The notes beneath the pieces are model-generated. The model was not told where the DNA came from. It searched no databases and worked only from the letters and a program-made list of their open reading frames with translations. From positions 3,506,501 through 3,570,500 of the forward strand of contig NZ_ATTI01000001.1 in NCBI RefSeq assembly GCF_000419605.1: 64,000 nucleotides of DNA. The letters run 5' to 3'. The translations under genes and the position numbers were made by a program. Origin of the DNA: Sphingomonas phyllosphaerae 5.2 (GTDB taxonomy: Bacteria > Pseudomonadota > Alphaproteobacteria > Sphingomonadales > Sphingomonadaceae). This document shows positions 26,516 to 36,002 of the stretch, in pieces. How positions within the stretch are numbered: position 1 is the first letter of the stretch; the number at the start of each line of letters is the position of its first letter.

Positions 26516-29125
26516 TCACAGGCTGACGGAGACGGGGATGGCGATGTGACAGCGAACGCCATCGCCCCCGATCGCATAGGAGGTGCGCGCGCCGAGCTGG
26601 TATGGAAGCGCGTGCTCGATCAGTTCGCGGCCCTGCCCCGAGCCGGCCGGCGTCGTGCCCGCTGCCGGCATCGCCACGCCGCTTTCACGCCAGTCGATAT
26701 GCAGCCACGGCTCGGAATCGTCGTCACGTTCCAGCCGCCAGTCGATCGAGAGTTGTGCGCCGCATTGGCCCAATGCGCCGTATTTGACCGCGTTGGTCGC
26801 CAGCTCGTGAAGGGCCATCGCAAGGGTCTGGACGGTCGACGAGCGCAACCGCACGCCGCGTGGACCGCTGCGCGTTACGTGCGCAGCCGTGCTGCCGAGT
26901 GCGGCAAGCTCGGCGTCGAGCAGCGCGTCGAAGGTTACGCGCTCGCAGTCGTTCAGTTGCGACAGCAAGCCCTGCGCGCGCGCCAGGGCCTGCAACCGGT
27001 CGCCGAGCCGACGGCGAAGATCGGGCAGGTCGCTGGCGGCGCGAACTCCTTGCTCCACCAGCGACTGGATGACGCCGAGCAGGTTGCGGGTGCGATGCTG
27101 GAGCTCGGCGATCAGCACCTGCTGCCGCTCCTGCCATTCGCGGCGCGTGGTGACGTCGATCATCGCACCGGTCATGCGCACCGGTTGCCCGGCGTCGTCG
27201 TAGAAGAAGCGCCCACGCGCGGCGTGCCAGTGCCGCGAGCCGTCCGGGTGCACGACACGGAATTCCTGCGCATACGGTGTGCGATCGACCAGCGCAGCCT
27301 CGATCATCGCATCGGTACGCGCGCGATCATCGGGGTGGATGCGCTCCCGCCACGCAGCGTAGCTAGGCGTCACCGCGTCGACCCGGAGACCCTGAAGCAG
27401 GAAATGCTGGTCCGACCAATGTACCTCGTCGGTAAGGACGTTCCAGTCCCACAGGCCGACGCCGCCGACCTCGACCGCGCTGCGCAAGCGTTCCTCGCTA
27501 CGCTCCAGCGCCTCGCGCGCAACGCGCGAGGAGGTGATATCCTCGGTGATGCCGCCGATCAACGCGACCTGCCCATCGGCGTCGCGGATCGGGAATTCGG
27601 TGGTGCGTAGCCAGCGCGTCTCGCCATCGGAGACGCGGCGGATGCGATAGTCGACGGTGGCGTGCTCGCCGCCGCGTAGCCGCGCCACCGCGCGCTCCAC
27701 GGTGTCGCGATCTTCCGGCAGCACCAGGTCGAGCCACCGGCGGTAATGATCGCCCGACAATGCCTCGCGGCGCGCGAGACCGTGGATGATACGGAAGGCG
27801 GGCGTAAGATAGCGCCAGCGCAGCGTTGCGGCTTCGCGGACCCACAGCGCGTTCTGCGAGGCGTCGCCGAACTGGCGCAGCAATTGGTCGCGCGCGAGCA
27901 CGCTCGCCTGCGCGAGGCGCTGCTCGGTCACGTCGAAGACCACGCCGTGAATCACCGAGCCATTGGGCGCGTCGACCCGCCCGCGCCAGCGCAGCCAGCG
28001 CCCTGCGCCGGGGCCGCCGGCGAATTCCATCTCGCCGTCGAATTCCTCGCCCGCGACGAACGTGCGCTCGATGAAGCGCAGCGCCGCCTTTTGCCAGTGC
28101 GGCGTCAACTGCGCGACGAAGTGTGCGTGCGGCACGGGATCGTCGCTGGGCGGCAGGCCGAGCAGCGCGAAGTAGCGCGCATCGCCGCGCAATTCGCGCG
28201 TCGCGATATCGTAGCGCCACGCCGCCATGCCACCGCCGTCGAGCGCGATCCGCCGCAGTTCCTCGCTGCGGCGCACCGCTTCGTCGGCGGTGCGGCGGGC
28301 GGTGACGTCGATCCCGGAACCGAACCATTCGATGACGGTGCCGTCCGCCGCCAGGATCGGGACTGCGCGCGACAGCACCCAGCCGACCGTCCCGTCCGCA
28401 CGCCAGACACGATGCTCGCAATCGAAGACGTGCGGACCGGCGCGCGCCGCCGCGACCGCGGCGCGCACCGCCTCGCGGTCCTCGGGCGGGACGAAGCGCA
28501 CCAGCCAGTCGTCGACCGGTTCGTCGATATCAGCCAGCATCGTGCGGCCGTTGAGCAGCATGAGCCGGCCCCAGTCGGCACTCATGCGATAAAGCATGTG
28601 GCTGCCGGTTTCGATCAGGGCGCGCAGCCGTGCCTCGCTCTCGCGCAGCCGCGCCGCGGCGCGCGCGTGCTCGGTCACCTCCACCAGGGTCTGCAACGCC
28701 CCCGCCACGACACCCGTCGGATCGCGGACCGGTGACCACGCGATGTCGAAGATGCGCGGTTCGAACCGACCGTCGGCGTCGCGCACCGCCACCTCCAGCC
28801 CGTGAAGCGACAGCGATGCGCCGCCGCGCACCGCGGCAAGCCGCTGCCGCAATGCATCGCTGAGAATGTCCGACCAGCCTTGCAGCGCCGGCAATCCGAG
28901 CAGTGCGGGGTGCCGGTCACGCGCGATCGCGATATAGGCGTCGTTGTAGATCAGCGACAGCGCGTCGCCCCACAGCAGCACGGCCGGACCGGGCATCGCC
29001 AGCATCGTCTCGACCGTCGAGAGCAGCTCGCCTGGCCAATCCGCGAGCGCACCGAGCGAGGTGGCCGCCCAGTCGAATTCGCGGATCCGCAGCGCCATCT
29101 CGCCGTCGCCGAAGGGTCGCATCAT
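26516..29125 (-). CDS. Multi-PAS sensory histidine kinase, HWE family
   Basis: An 869-residue cytoplasmic kinase without obvious membrane segments. Five PAS/PAC-like modules are read in series, marked by PAC ends such as VVAGALQTLVEVTEHA, VIEWFGSGIDVTARR, VIHGVVFDVTEQR, VALIGGITEDITSS and VRMTGAMIDVTTRR. The C-terminal transmitter has LIAELQHRTRNLLGVIQS (phospho-accepting histidine), the N-box HELATNAVKYGAL and WRES of the HWE family. It autophosphorylates in response to a ligand, redox or light cue; no LOV cysteine motif was recognised. ATG 29125 has GAGG nine bases upstream. No partner response regulator is adjacent, so it is an orphan kinase here. Confidence 0.93.
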   Translation of the reverse strand: MMRPFGDGEMALRIREFDWAATSLGALADWPGELLSTVETMLAMPGPAVLLWGDALSLIYNDAYIAIARDRHPALLGLPALQGWSDILSDALRQRLAAVRGGASLSLHGLEVAVRDADGRFEPRIFDIAWSPVRDPTGVVAGALQTLVEVTEHARAAARLRESEARLRALIETGSHMLYRMSADWGRLMLLNGRTMLADIDEPVDDWLVRFVPPEDREAVRAAVAAARAGPHVFDCEHRVWRADGTVGWVLSRAVPILAADGTVIEWFGSGIDVTARRTADEAVRRSEELRRIALDGGGMAAWRYDIATRELRGDARYFALLGLPPSDDPVPHAHFVAQLTPHWQKAALRFIERTFVAGEEFDGEMEFAGGPGAGRWLRWRGRVDAPNGSVIHGVVFDVTEQRLAQASVLARDQLLRQFGDASQNALWVREAATLRWRYLTPAFRIIHGLARREALSGDHYRRWLDLVLPEDRDTVERAVARLRGGEHATVDYRIRRVSDGETRWLRTTEFPIRDADGQVALIGGITEDITSSRVAREALERSEERLRSAVEVGGVGLWDWNVLTDEVHWSDQHFLLQGLRVDAVTPSYAAWRERIHPDDRARTDAMIEAALVDRTPYAQEFRVVHPDGSRHWHAARGRFFYDDAGQPVRMTGAMIDVTTRREWQERQQVLIAELQHRTRNLLGVIQSLVEQGVRAASDLPDLRRRLGDRLQALARAQGLLSQLNDCERVTFDALLDAELAALGSTAAHVTRSGPRGVRLRSSTVQTLAMALHELATNAVKYGALGQCGAQLSIDWRLERDDDSEPWLHIDWRESGVAMPAAGTTPAGSGQGRELIEHALPYQLGARTSYAIGGDGVRCHIAIPVSVSL

Positions 29126-29601
29126 GGCGGCGTGCCTCGTTAGCCGCGCACGACCCGGCGATGGGCGCGCGCGATCATTGAACCTCGTCAACGTAGCCCG
29201 TTCGAGCGCCGCGCGCGATACCGGGGCGGGTACGGATCGAATAACAGGTGACATTTAGTGAAATGGCGGCGCGCGAAGTCGTATCGCGCGATAAAAATCG
29301 TCCCGTCTCTACGCCCCTTTCCCTCGCGGCTGGTAATCCATCCATGCGCGGCAAGCACCAGCGCGGCGTTACCGGGAGCAAGCGCAGACGCGGACGCGAA
29401 AGGGCGAGATGATGTCGCCCATTCGAAGCCGGATCGCCCGACCGGGCGCGTGCAAGCCAGTCGCCCGCGGCCTGGCCAGCTCGCCAACGACGGGCAGGAC
29501 CGGGAGCCTCACCTGCGCTTCATCTTGCGCGTTGCGGGCCGATGTATCGCCTCACCACACTCGCAACGATGGGCCACCTCAACGGGCGAGCGCCCCGCCC
29601 G
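29126..29601. other. Intergenic region without a supported gene
   Basis: About 476 bases between the kinase start and the end of the ester hydrolase gene, both on the minus strand. Both strands carry only short frames of biased composition. It should hold the kinase promoter; none was clear. Confidence 0.5.
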
Positions 29602-31527
29602 TCACGGCGCCTTTCGCACCGGAACGACCGGCAGCAGTACAGCGCTCGCCTGATTGCCGCCGCGCTCGATCGTGACCGTCGCCTTCCTATAGTCGGCGGG
29701 CTTCGCGAAGAAGATGTTCTTCACATAGGTCTGCGGATTGCGATCGTAGAGCGGAAACAGGCTCGACTGAACCTGCACCATCAGGCGGTGCCCGGGCTGG
29801 AAGACGTGGTTCACCGTCGGCAGGCGGAAGCGATAACGCTGGACCTTGCCGGCAGGAATCGCGCTCGGCTTCTCGAAGCTGTCGCGGTAACGGCCGCGGA
29901 AAATGTCGAGGCTGATCGGCAATTGATAGCCGCCCATCTTCGGATCGGTCGCATTGCCAGCCGGGAAGACGTCGATCACCTTCACGACGAAATCGCCATC
30001 GGTGCCGGTCGTCGCCGCATAGAGGTCGGCGATCGGCGCGCCCGACACGCGCATCGACTGCGTCAGCACGGGGGTGGTGTAGGTCATCACGTCGGGGCGG
30101 CCATCGGCGTGGCGCTGATCGCTGACCAGCCAGTCGCCCCAGCGACCGTCGTTGAAGTTCACCGGGCGGGGCAGATGCGGGACGGGCTTCGCCGGATCGG
30201 CGACATAGGCGTCGCCGCCGGATGCGCCCTTCGTCGCGGACAACCCGCCGTCCGCCTGCAGGTACATCGGGGTTAGCGGCGCGGCGCAGCCCTGCGCGCA
30301 GGCCAGCGGCCAGTCGGCGAAGCGATCCCAGTGGTTCTCGCCGGTGTTGTAGATGGCGGCCGCGGGCAGGTTGGCGGCCGGTCCATCCTTCAGATACTGG
30401 TCGAACAGCGGCAGCACCATCTGCTCGCGGAATTGCGCGGCCGTATCGCCGTTCCACTGGAACGGGCCGAGGCTGCGCCCCTCGCGGTTGACCTGGCTGT
30501 GGCGCCATGGCCCCATGACGAGGAAGTTGTTGCCGATCTTGCCGGCCGCCTTCAGCGCTTCCCAGCTGGTGATCGCACCGTACATGTCCTCCTGATCCCA
30601 CAGCCCCTGCTCCCAGATCGTGGGCACGTTCGAGGGGTTGGCGACGATCAAGCGGTCCAGCGCCTGCCCCTGCCAGAAGACGTCATAGCCCGGGTGCTGC
30701 GACATGCGCGTCCAGTAGGGAAGCTGGTCGTAGCCTGACTTCTTCGCCCAGTCGCCTGCCGAACCGACCGCACGAAAATTGTCGTAATCGTCCCAGCCGC
30801 CGGTCGGGGGCACGGTGCCGCCGCCCTTGTAGCCGGTCTGCCCGCCCAGCCAGGCGATGTTGGCGAGCCGGAATGCGCCGTAGTGGAACCAGTCGTCGCC
30901 CATCCAGCCATCGATCATCGGGCTTTCGGGCGCGGCGACCTTCAGCGCCGGGTGTGGGTGGAGCAGCGCCATGACCACGGTGAAGCCTTCGTAGCTCGAC
31001 CCGATCATCCCGACGCGGCCATTCGACTGCGGCAGGTTCGCCTTGTCTACCAGCCAGTCGATCGTGTCGTAGGCATCGGTGGTGTGGTCGACCTTCGTCG
31101 GATTGAGCGGGCCGATGACCGGACGCGTGACGACGTAATCGCCCTCCGACCCGTATTTGCCGCGGATGTCCTGGTAGACGCGGATGTAGCCGCCGCGGAC
31201 GAATATCTCGTCCGCGAGCGGAAGCGCGTCGAGCATCGACGGGCTGTCGGACCGGTTCGCACGGGTGGAGGCATCGTAGGGCGTCCGCGTCAGGACGATC
31301 GGTGCATTGGTGGCATTCCGCGGCATGACGATGACGGTGTGCAGCTTCACCCCGTCGCGCATCGGGATCATCACCTCGCGCCTGATATAATCGTTCGCGG
31401 CGGTCGGCAGCACGAACTTCGCCGGGATGTCCCCGGTCGCGGGCGGCTGCTGCGGCGCAGCCTGCGGCCCTTGCGCCGCGATGGTGGCCAGGGCGATCAG
31501 CGGCAGCAGCAAGGCGGAACGGCGCAT
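29602..31527 (-). CDS. CocE/NonD-family hydrolase, alpha-amino-acid ester hydrolase-like
   Basis: A 641-residue exported serine hydrolase: signal peptide LLLPLIALATIAAQ; alpha/beta-hydrolase domain with RVGMIGSSYEGFTVVMALL (nucleophile serine in GSSYEG), APESPMIDGWMGDDWFHYG and WEQGLWDQEDMYGA; the C-terminal jelly-roll starts near residue 430 (LYAATTGTDGDFVVKVIDVF). The GDDW aspartates plus the adjacent Glu-Asp in WDQED match the carboxylate cluster of alpha-amino acid ester hydrolases, which hydrolyse or synthesise amino-acid esters and beta-lactam side chains. The alternatives, glutaryl-type acylase or X-Pro peptidase, share the fold. The start has GGAG at 8-base spacing. Confidence 0.92.
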   Translation of the reverse strand: MRRSALLLPLIALATIAAQGPQAAPQQPPATGDIPAKFVLPTAANDYIRREVMIPMRDGVKLHTVIVMPRNATNAPIVLTRTPYDASTRANRSDSPSMLDALPLADEIFVRGGYIRVYQDIRGKYGSEGDYVVTRPVIGPLNPTKVDHTTDAYDTIDWLVDKANLPQSNGRVGMIGSSYEGFTVVMALLHPHPALKVAAPESPMIDGWMGDDWFHYGAFRLANIAWLGGQTGYKGGGTVPPTGGWDDYDNFRAVGSAGDWAKKSGYDQLPYWTRMSQHPGYDVFWQGQALDRLIVANPSNVPTIWEQGLWDQEDMYGAITSWEALKAAGKIGNNFLVMGPWRHSQVNREGRSLGPFQWNGDTAAQFREQMVLPLFDQYLKDGPAANLPAAAIYNTGENHWDRFADWPLACAQGCAAPLTPMYLQADGGLSATKGASGGDAYVADPAKPVPHLPRPVNFNDGRWGDWLVSDQRHADGRPDVMTYTTPVLTQSMRVSGAPIADLYAATTGTDGDFVVKVIDVFPAGNATDPKMGGYQLPISLDIFRGRYRDSFEKPSAIPAGKVQRYRFRLPTVNHVFQPGHRLMVQVQSSLFPLYDRNPQTYVKNIFFAKPADYRKATVTIERGGNQASAVLLPVVPVRKAP

Positions 31528-31731
31528 CGGTAAACTCCGGCAGGATGATTGTCCTGTCTGTGCGGCAGGACCGGAGCGACCGCAAGCGGTGCCGCAGAAG
31601 TGCTGGAGTGCGCCTTCGCTCGGTGAACGCCGGATGACGAACGCATTCAGGAGACACTCAACCGGCCCGCGCTAATCCGGGATCGTCGCGGTCGTCCCGG
31701 TCGTGGCGGTGACGCGTAGGGGAGCAGTAAC

Positions 31732-32220
31732 ATGCTGAGCAAGATGTCGTTTGGGCTTGGATCGGTGGCGCTGGCGATGGTCGCGCTGACGCCGGTCGCA
31801 GCGCAGGCACAACGCTACGATGACCGCGCCTATTACGAGCGCGAGTATCGCAACTACGACGACGACGGCTATCGCGACCACCGGGGCGCCTATCGCGAAG
31901 CGTATCGCGACGGCTGGAACGGCGAGCCGCGCTACGCCGAATATGATCGCGGGGGATACGATCGGCGTGGCTACGATCGTGGCGGTTACGATCGCGACGG
32001 TGGCGATTACCGCGGCGGCAACCGCAACGGCTATCGTAATCGCGGCTGCCAGAGCGGCACGACCGGTACGGTAATCGGCGCGATCGCGGGCGGATTGCTG
32101 GGCCGCTCGATCGACGGGCGCGGCGACCGGACGCTGGGTACGGTGCTTGGCGCAGGGGTCGGCGCCCTTGCCGGCAATGCGGTCGAGCGCTCCGACAACC
32201 CGCGCCGCTGCCAGCGCTGA
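31732..32220 (+). CDS. Glycine-zipper 2TM domain protein
   Basis: A 162-residue exported protein (signal ALAMVALTPVAAQAQ). The middle is a tyrosine/arginine/glycine/aspartate-rich low-complexity tract with repeated YDRGGYDRRGYDRGG-like units; the C-terminal domain GTVIGAIAGGLLGRSIDG and LGTVLGAGVGALAGNAVE is a glycine zipper of the Rickettsia 17-kDa surface antigen type. GGGGAG lies 8 bases before the ATG. Probably envelope-associated; function unknown. Confidence 0.85.
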   Translation: MLSKMSFGLGSVALAMVALTPVAAQAQRYDDRAYYEREYRNYDDDGYRDHRGAYREAYRDGWNGEPRYAEYDRGGYDRRGYDRGGYDRDGGDYRGGNRNGYRNRGCQSGTTGTVIGAIAGGLLGRSIDGRGDRTLGTVLGAGVGALAGNAVERSDNPRRCQR

Positions 32221-32223
32221 CCT

Positions 32224-32421
32224 TCACCATCCCGGCGCAATCGCGGCCGCCGCATCGCGCCGGGGCATATCACTGTTGCAGCCGGTCGGAGAACCGACCA
32301 GGCCATCGCAGCGGAAGTGGGCGGTGATCGCCGTACGCCGAACTCGCCCTTGATCGAAAACCGGTCGGTTATGCCGCAGCGCGGTATCAAGCACGTAGCG
32401 GTCGCGCGACAAATCGGCCAT
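32224..32421 (-). CDS. Possible small protein antisense to the flippase start
   Basis: A 65-residue frame beginning MADLSRDRYVLDTALRHN, with GAGGAG only a few bases before the ATG. Sequence composition is protein-like, but no family was recognised and the frame lies opposite the upstream open extension of the flippase gene. Its promoter would have to sit inside that gene. Confidence 0.25.
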   Translation of the reverse strand: MADLSRDRYVLDTALRHNRPVFDQGRVRRTAITAHFRCDGLVGSPTGCNSDMPRRDAAAAIAPGW

Positions 32422-32452
32422 GGCTCCTCGCGTTACGTCGAAGAGGAAGATC

Positions 32453-33898
32453 GTGGCGCGTCCAGCGGTTCTCAACACCCTTAGTCTCGCGATCGCCAGC
32501 GGGCTGAACTTCGTGTCGCTGCTCTTGTGGGTCCGGCTGCTGCCGGCTGACGAGTTCGGCCGCTACACGCTTATCATCAGCACCGCGCTGCTGATCAACG
32601 CGATCATGTTCGAATGGGCGCGGATCGTCGGCGCGCGGACGCTGTATTCGGCGACCGACCCGACCCGCATCGATCCGGGGCGCGCCGACGCGCTCTTCAC
32701 GATCGTCTCGACGTTCATCCTCGCGCTGGGCGTGACCACCGCGGTGCTCTTCGTCTCCGGCAGGATGATCTTCGGGTTGGCTCCAGGCTGGCTCTGGGTG
32801 CTGTTCCTGTTCGTCTTCAGCGAAGTGACGCTGACGATGCTCAACATCGTCAGCCGCGCGCGCGGTGCCGCGTGGCACACGTTCGGCGTGATCGTAACGC
32901 GCTCGGCGCTCTCGCTTGCGATCGGCGCGGTGCTGGTTCTGGTATACCATCAGGGGCTGACCGGCGTCCTGCTCGGGCTCGTGATCGGACAGGGGATCGC
33001 GGTCGTGGGCGGGATCGTCAGCGACGGCGTGTGGCGCCGGCTGCGGCTGCGCGGGAACGTGGAGGAGCGGCGGATCATGGGCGAGATGCTGACGCTCGGC
33101 GCGCCTCTGATGCTCAGCTCGGGCCTGTCGTATGGTGTCGGGGTGCTCGACCGCTACCAGATCGAGCATATCCTCGGCACGTCGAGCGTCGCTTATTATG
33201 CCGCTCCCGCCGACCTGTTGCAGAAGACGCTCGGCTTCGCGATGCTGGCCGTCAACATCACGATGTATCCGGCGATGGTGCGGGCCTATGAGGACGAGGG
33301 CCCGGCGCAGGCACGCGTGCTTCTGGAGGGCAACGCGATCCTGTATCTGGCGATGTGCCTGCCGGTCGTCATCGCCGCGACCGTCCTTGCCGGGCCGATC
33401 AGCCACCTCCTGCTCGGCGGGGCGCTGGCGGATCGCAGCGCCCCGCTGCTGCCGCTCGTGACGGCCGCCGCGTTGCTGCGCCTGCTGACGATCTATCACC
33501 TGCAGATCGCCTTCCAATTGACGCGACACATGCGGCTGTTGATGATCGCGCCGGCACTGGCCATCGGAACGTTCGTTCTGCTGGGACCACTGGCGCTGCA
33601 TCGCTACGGCCTGCTCGGCATCGCTGGCGTGTCGCTGTTGGCGCAGATGCTGGGCTATACCGTCAGCGCGACGCTGGCGCGGCGGGTGTTCGGCATTCGT
33701 CTGGCAAGTCGCGACGCCGGCAAGGTGTTGCTCGCCGGCGCAGCCATGGGTGCGGCGTTGGTGCCGTTCGCCGGGGCAAGCGGCGTTATGATGACGCTGG
33801 CGGCTTTGGCGGCGGGCGGCATCGTCTACGTCGGCGCGATCCTGCTGCTGCGACTTGATCAGGTGCGAACAATCCGCGCGAAGTTCGCCCGCACCTGA
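32453..33898 (+). CDS. Oligosaccharide flippase (Wzx/polysaccharide-biosynthesis type)
   Basis: A 481-residue membrane protein with about 12-14 hydrophobic segments in the MOP/Wzx pattern: NTLSLAIASGLNFVSLLLWV at the N-terminus, LPADEFGRYTLI (loop after TM1), MLTLGAPLMLSSGLSYGVGV, LDRYQIEHILG and AVNITMYPAMVRAYE. It would move lipid-linked oligosaccharide units across the inner membrane for capsule, O-antigen or exopolysaccharide. GTG 32453 follows GAGGA at 5-base spacing; an in-frame ATG at 32420 has none. It converges with the TupA-like gene, stops only 7 bases apart. No glycosyltransferase or polymerase gene is close by. Confidence 0.88.
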   Translation: MARPAVLNTLSLAIASGLNFVSLLLWVRLLPADEFGRYTLIISTALLINAIMFEWARIVGARTLYSATDPTRIDPGRADALFTIVSTFILALGVTTAVLFVSGRMIFGLAPGWLWVLFLFVFSEVTLTMLNIVSRARGAAWHTFGVIVTRSALSLAIGAVLVLVYHQGLTGVLLGLVIGQGIAVVGGIVSDGVWRRLRLRGNVEERRIMGEMLTLGAPLMLSSGLSYGVGVLDRYQIEHILGTSSVAYYAAPADLLQKTLGFAMLAVNITMYPAMVRAYEDEGPAQARVLLEGNAILYLAMCLPVVIAATVLAGPISHLLLGGALADRSAPLLPLVTAAALLRLLTIYHLQIAFQLTRHMRLLMIAPALAIGTFVLLGPLALHRYGLLGIAGVSLLAQMLGYTVSATLARRVFGIRLASRDAGKVLLAGAAMGAALVPFAGASGVMMTLAALAAGGIVYVGAILLLRLDQVRTIRAKFART

Positions 33899-33905
33899 TG
33901 GGCCA

Positions 33906-34802
33906 TCAGACCGCGATCGGAAGTGGCAACGGCTGATCGTCGCGCGCATCCACGCGCGCGGCCGCTTCCTTCCACCAGTCACCGAGCAGGCGATCGGCGG
34001 AAATCGGCGAGAAACGCCCGAATCCGGCTTCCGGCGCGAAGGTCATCTCGCCGAATTTCGGGCCAGTCGCCAGGTCGTAGAAGTCGATGCGGACGAAGGG
34101 AAAGCCAACCGAAAGTATTTCGGCCAGTTCGATCATCCTGGCAAGGTGGCGCGGCGGCGCGATCTCACCGACGATCTGCGGGTAGGAGAAGCCGAACGAC
34201 TGACGCTGCCAAGCGCAATCATAGAACGACCGGCGGTGTTCGGTAAAGCGCCCCTCGTCTACCTGCACGATCTTGACTTCGCCGTTGAAGCAAAAAAACT
34301 TGTAGTCGTTCAGATTGTCGCCGATGATCGGCTCGATAAGCAGCAGCCGGTCGATCTCATTATACCACCATTCGTGCAGATAGCGGTGCCAGTCAGCGGC
34401 CAGCCACTTCTTGGACGTTTCGCGCAGCAACATCCATTCGGCCGCATCGTCGGTACGGACGAAGTGGTTCCAGCCCGACGAATGGTTCGCCTTCACGATG
34501 AAGGGGGTTGCGCATGGCGGTTGCTCAGGGAGCATAGTGCCGGTCCACAATGTCGGGATCACAACGTCACGCCCGACCCGCTCAGCCACCCATTCCTTCA
34601 CGCGCACCTTGTCGGCAAGCAGCGGCATAAGCGGATCGCGCGCCGCCAGCTTGAGAGCATGCACGCGTTCGTTGAAGGTTTTCGGATTATCGAGGTCGGG
34701 CCATTGCCCCAGCGCCTTCAAGGACTGGACCTGCAGCGACTGTTTGGCGGGCAGCGTGTTGTACAGCAGGCGCATTGCCGCGCGTAGCGGGTTTGCCATC
34801 AT
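33906..34802 (-). CDS. TupA-like ATP-grasp family protein
   Basis: A 298-residue protein with the family pattern: DLDNPKTFNERVHALKL near the N-terminus, PLLADKVRVKEWVAERVG, FIVKANHSSGWNHFVR as an ATP-grasp lysine/histidine strand, EWWYNEIDRLLLIEPIIG, DYKFFCFNGEVKIVQVD and FPFVRIDFYDL with GEMTFAPEAG near the C-terminus. TupA-type proteins are implicated in teichuronopeptide or surface-polysaccharide decoration, adding acidic amino acids; the acceptor here is unknown. The ATG has GGAG just upstream. It points towards the flippase gene, and the pairing suggests a shared envelope-polysaccharide role. The gene seems slightly less GC-rich than its neighbours. Confidence 0.87.
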   Translation of the reverse strand: MMANPLRAAMRLLYNTLPAKQSLQVQSLKALGQWPDLDNPKTFNERVHALKLAARDPLMPLLADKVRVKEWVAERVGRDVVIPTLWTGTMLPEQPPCATPFIVKANHSSGWNHFVRTDDAAEWMLLRETSKKWLAADWHRYLHEWWYNEIDRLLLIEPIIGDNLNDYKFFCFNGEVKIVQVDEGRFTEHRRSFYDCAWQRQSFGFSYPQIVGEIAPPRHLARMIELAEILSVGFPFVRIDFYDLATGPKFGEMTFAPEAGFGRFSPISADRLLGDWWKEAAARVDARDDQPLPLPIAV

Positions 34803-34943
34803 TCCTCTCCAGCACGCTACCGCCGGACCCCGCCCGGCTCACTCACAGCGGCGCGCGCCGGGTAGACGGTCGGCCAGGGAGTGAAAACGTCCTTTTTCTA
34901 CAGTTCCCGCCCATTTGTGCGAATTTGCCCCGATTAGGGACAA

Positions 34944-36002
34944 TTAGCGCTGACCAAGGCCGCTATGCGCGCGCCCTTGGGGGAGCAACAGGCTCGCGTC
35001 GCCGTAGGAGTAGAAACGGTAGTCGTTCCCGATGGCATAGGCATAGGCCGCCTGCATCCGGTCGAGGCCCATCAAGGCCGATACCAGCATGAACAGCGTC
35101 GATCGCGGAAGGTGGAAGTTGGTCATCAGGCCGTCGATGCCGCGGAAGCGGTAGCCGGGGGTGATGAAGATTGCCGTATCGCCCTCGAACGGCTGGATCT
35201 CGCCAGCGGCGTCGGTCGCGCTTTCGATCAGGCGGAGCGAGGTGGTGCCGACCGCGATCACACGACCGCCGGCGGCGCGCACGGCGTTGAGGCGCCCGGC
35301 GGTTGCCGCGTCGATGCGGCCCCATTCGGCGTGCATTTGGTGGTCGGCAGTGTCCTCGGCCTTGACCGGCAGGAACGTGCCTGCGCCGACGTGGAGCGTC
35401 AGCGTCGCGTGCGCGATACCGGCGGCGTCCAGCGCGGCGAGCAGCGCGGGCGTGAAGTGCAACGCGGCGGTGGGGGCAGCGACCGCACCGGGTTCGGCGG
35501 CGAACATCGTCTGGTAATCGTCCGCATCGCGCGCGTCGGTGTCGCGCTTGCTGGCGATGTAGGGAGGCAGCGGCATCCGGCCGGCGCGCTCGAGCAGCAG
35601 TTCGACCGGCTCGTCGCCGGCAAACTCCAGCGCCCAGCTGCCGTCCTCGCCACGCTCCCGCGCGATGGCGGTGACGGCGTGGCCGAAGTCGATCGCGTCG
35701 CCGTCGCGCAGACGGCGGCCATTGCGGACGAACGCGCGCCAGCGGCGCGGCCCTTCGCGCTTGTGGAGCGTCGCGCCGATCCGCGCCGATCCGCGCGTAC
35801 CCTCCAGCTGGGCGGGGATAACGCGGGTGTCGTTGAACACCAGCAGGTCGCCGGCGCGGAGTTGCGCCGGCAGATCGGCGACGATACGGTCCGCCAATCC
35901 TTCGGGCGTCACCACCAGCATCCGCGCCGCGTCACGCGGTACGGCGGGGCGCAGTGCGATCCGCTCCGGCGGGAGCGCGAAGTCGAACAGGTCGACGTGC
36001 AT
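34944..36002 (-). CDS. queA: tRNA preQ1(34) S-adenosylmethionine ribosyltransferase-isomerase
   Basis: A 352-residue enzyme of queuosine synthesis that transfers and isomerises the ribose of SAM onto preQ1 in tRNA. Family marks are [18 protein letters not shown] at the N-terminus, [51 protein letters not shown] and [13 protein letters not shown] at the C-terminus. The start overlaps the stop of the upstream cyclophilin gene (TGATG), so translation is coupled. Tgt was not found in the window. Confidence 0.97.
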   Translation of the reverse strand: MHVDLFDFALPPERIALRPAVPRDAARMLVVTPEGLADRIVADLPAQLRAGDLLVFNDTRVIPAQLEGTRGSARIGATLHKREGPRRWRAFVRNGRRLRDGDAIDFGHAVTAIARERGEDGSWALEFAGDEPVELLLERAGRMPLPPYIASKRDTDARDADDYQTMFAAEPGAVAAPTAALHFTPALLAALDAAGIAHATLTLHVGAGTFLPVKAEDTADHQMHAEWGRIDAATAGRLNAVRAAGGRVIAVGTTSLRLIESATDAAGEIQPFEGDTAIFITPGYRFRGIDGLMTNFHLPRSTLFMLVSALMGLDRMQAAYAYAIGNDYRFYSYGDASLLLPQGRAHSGLGQR

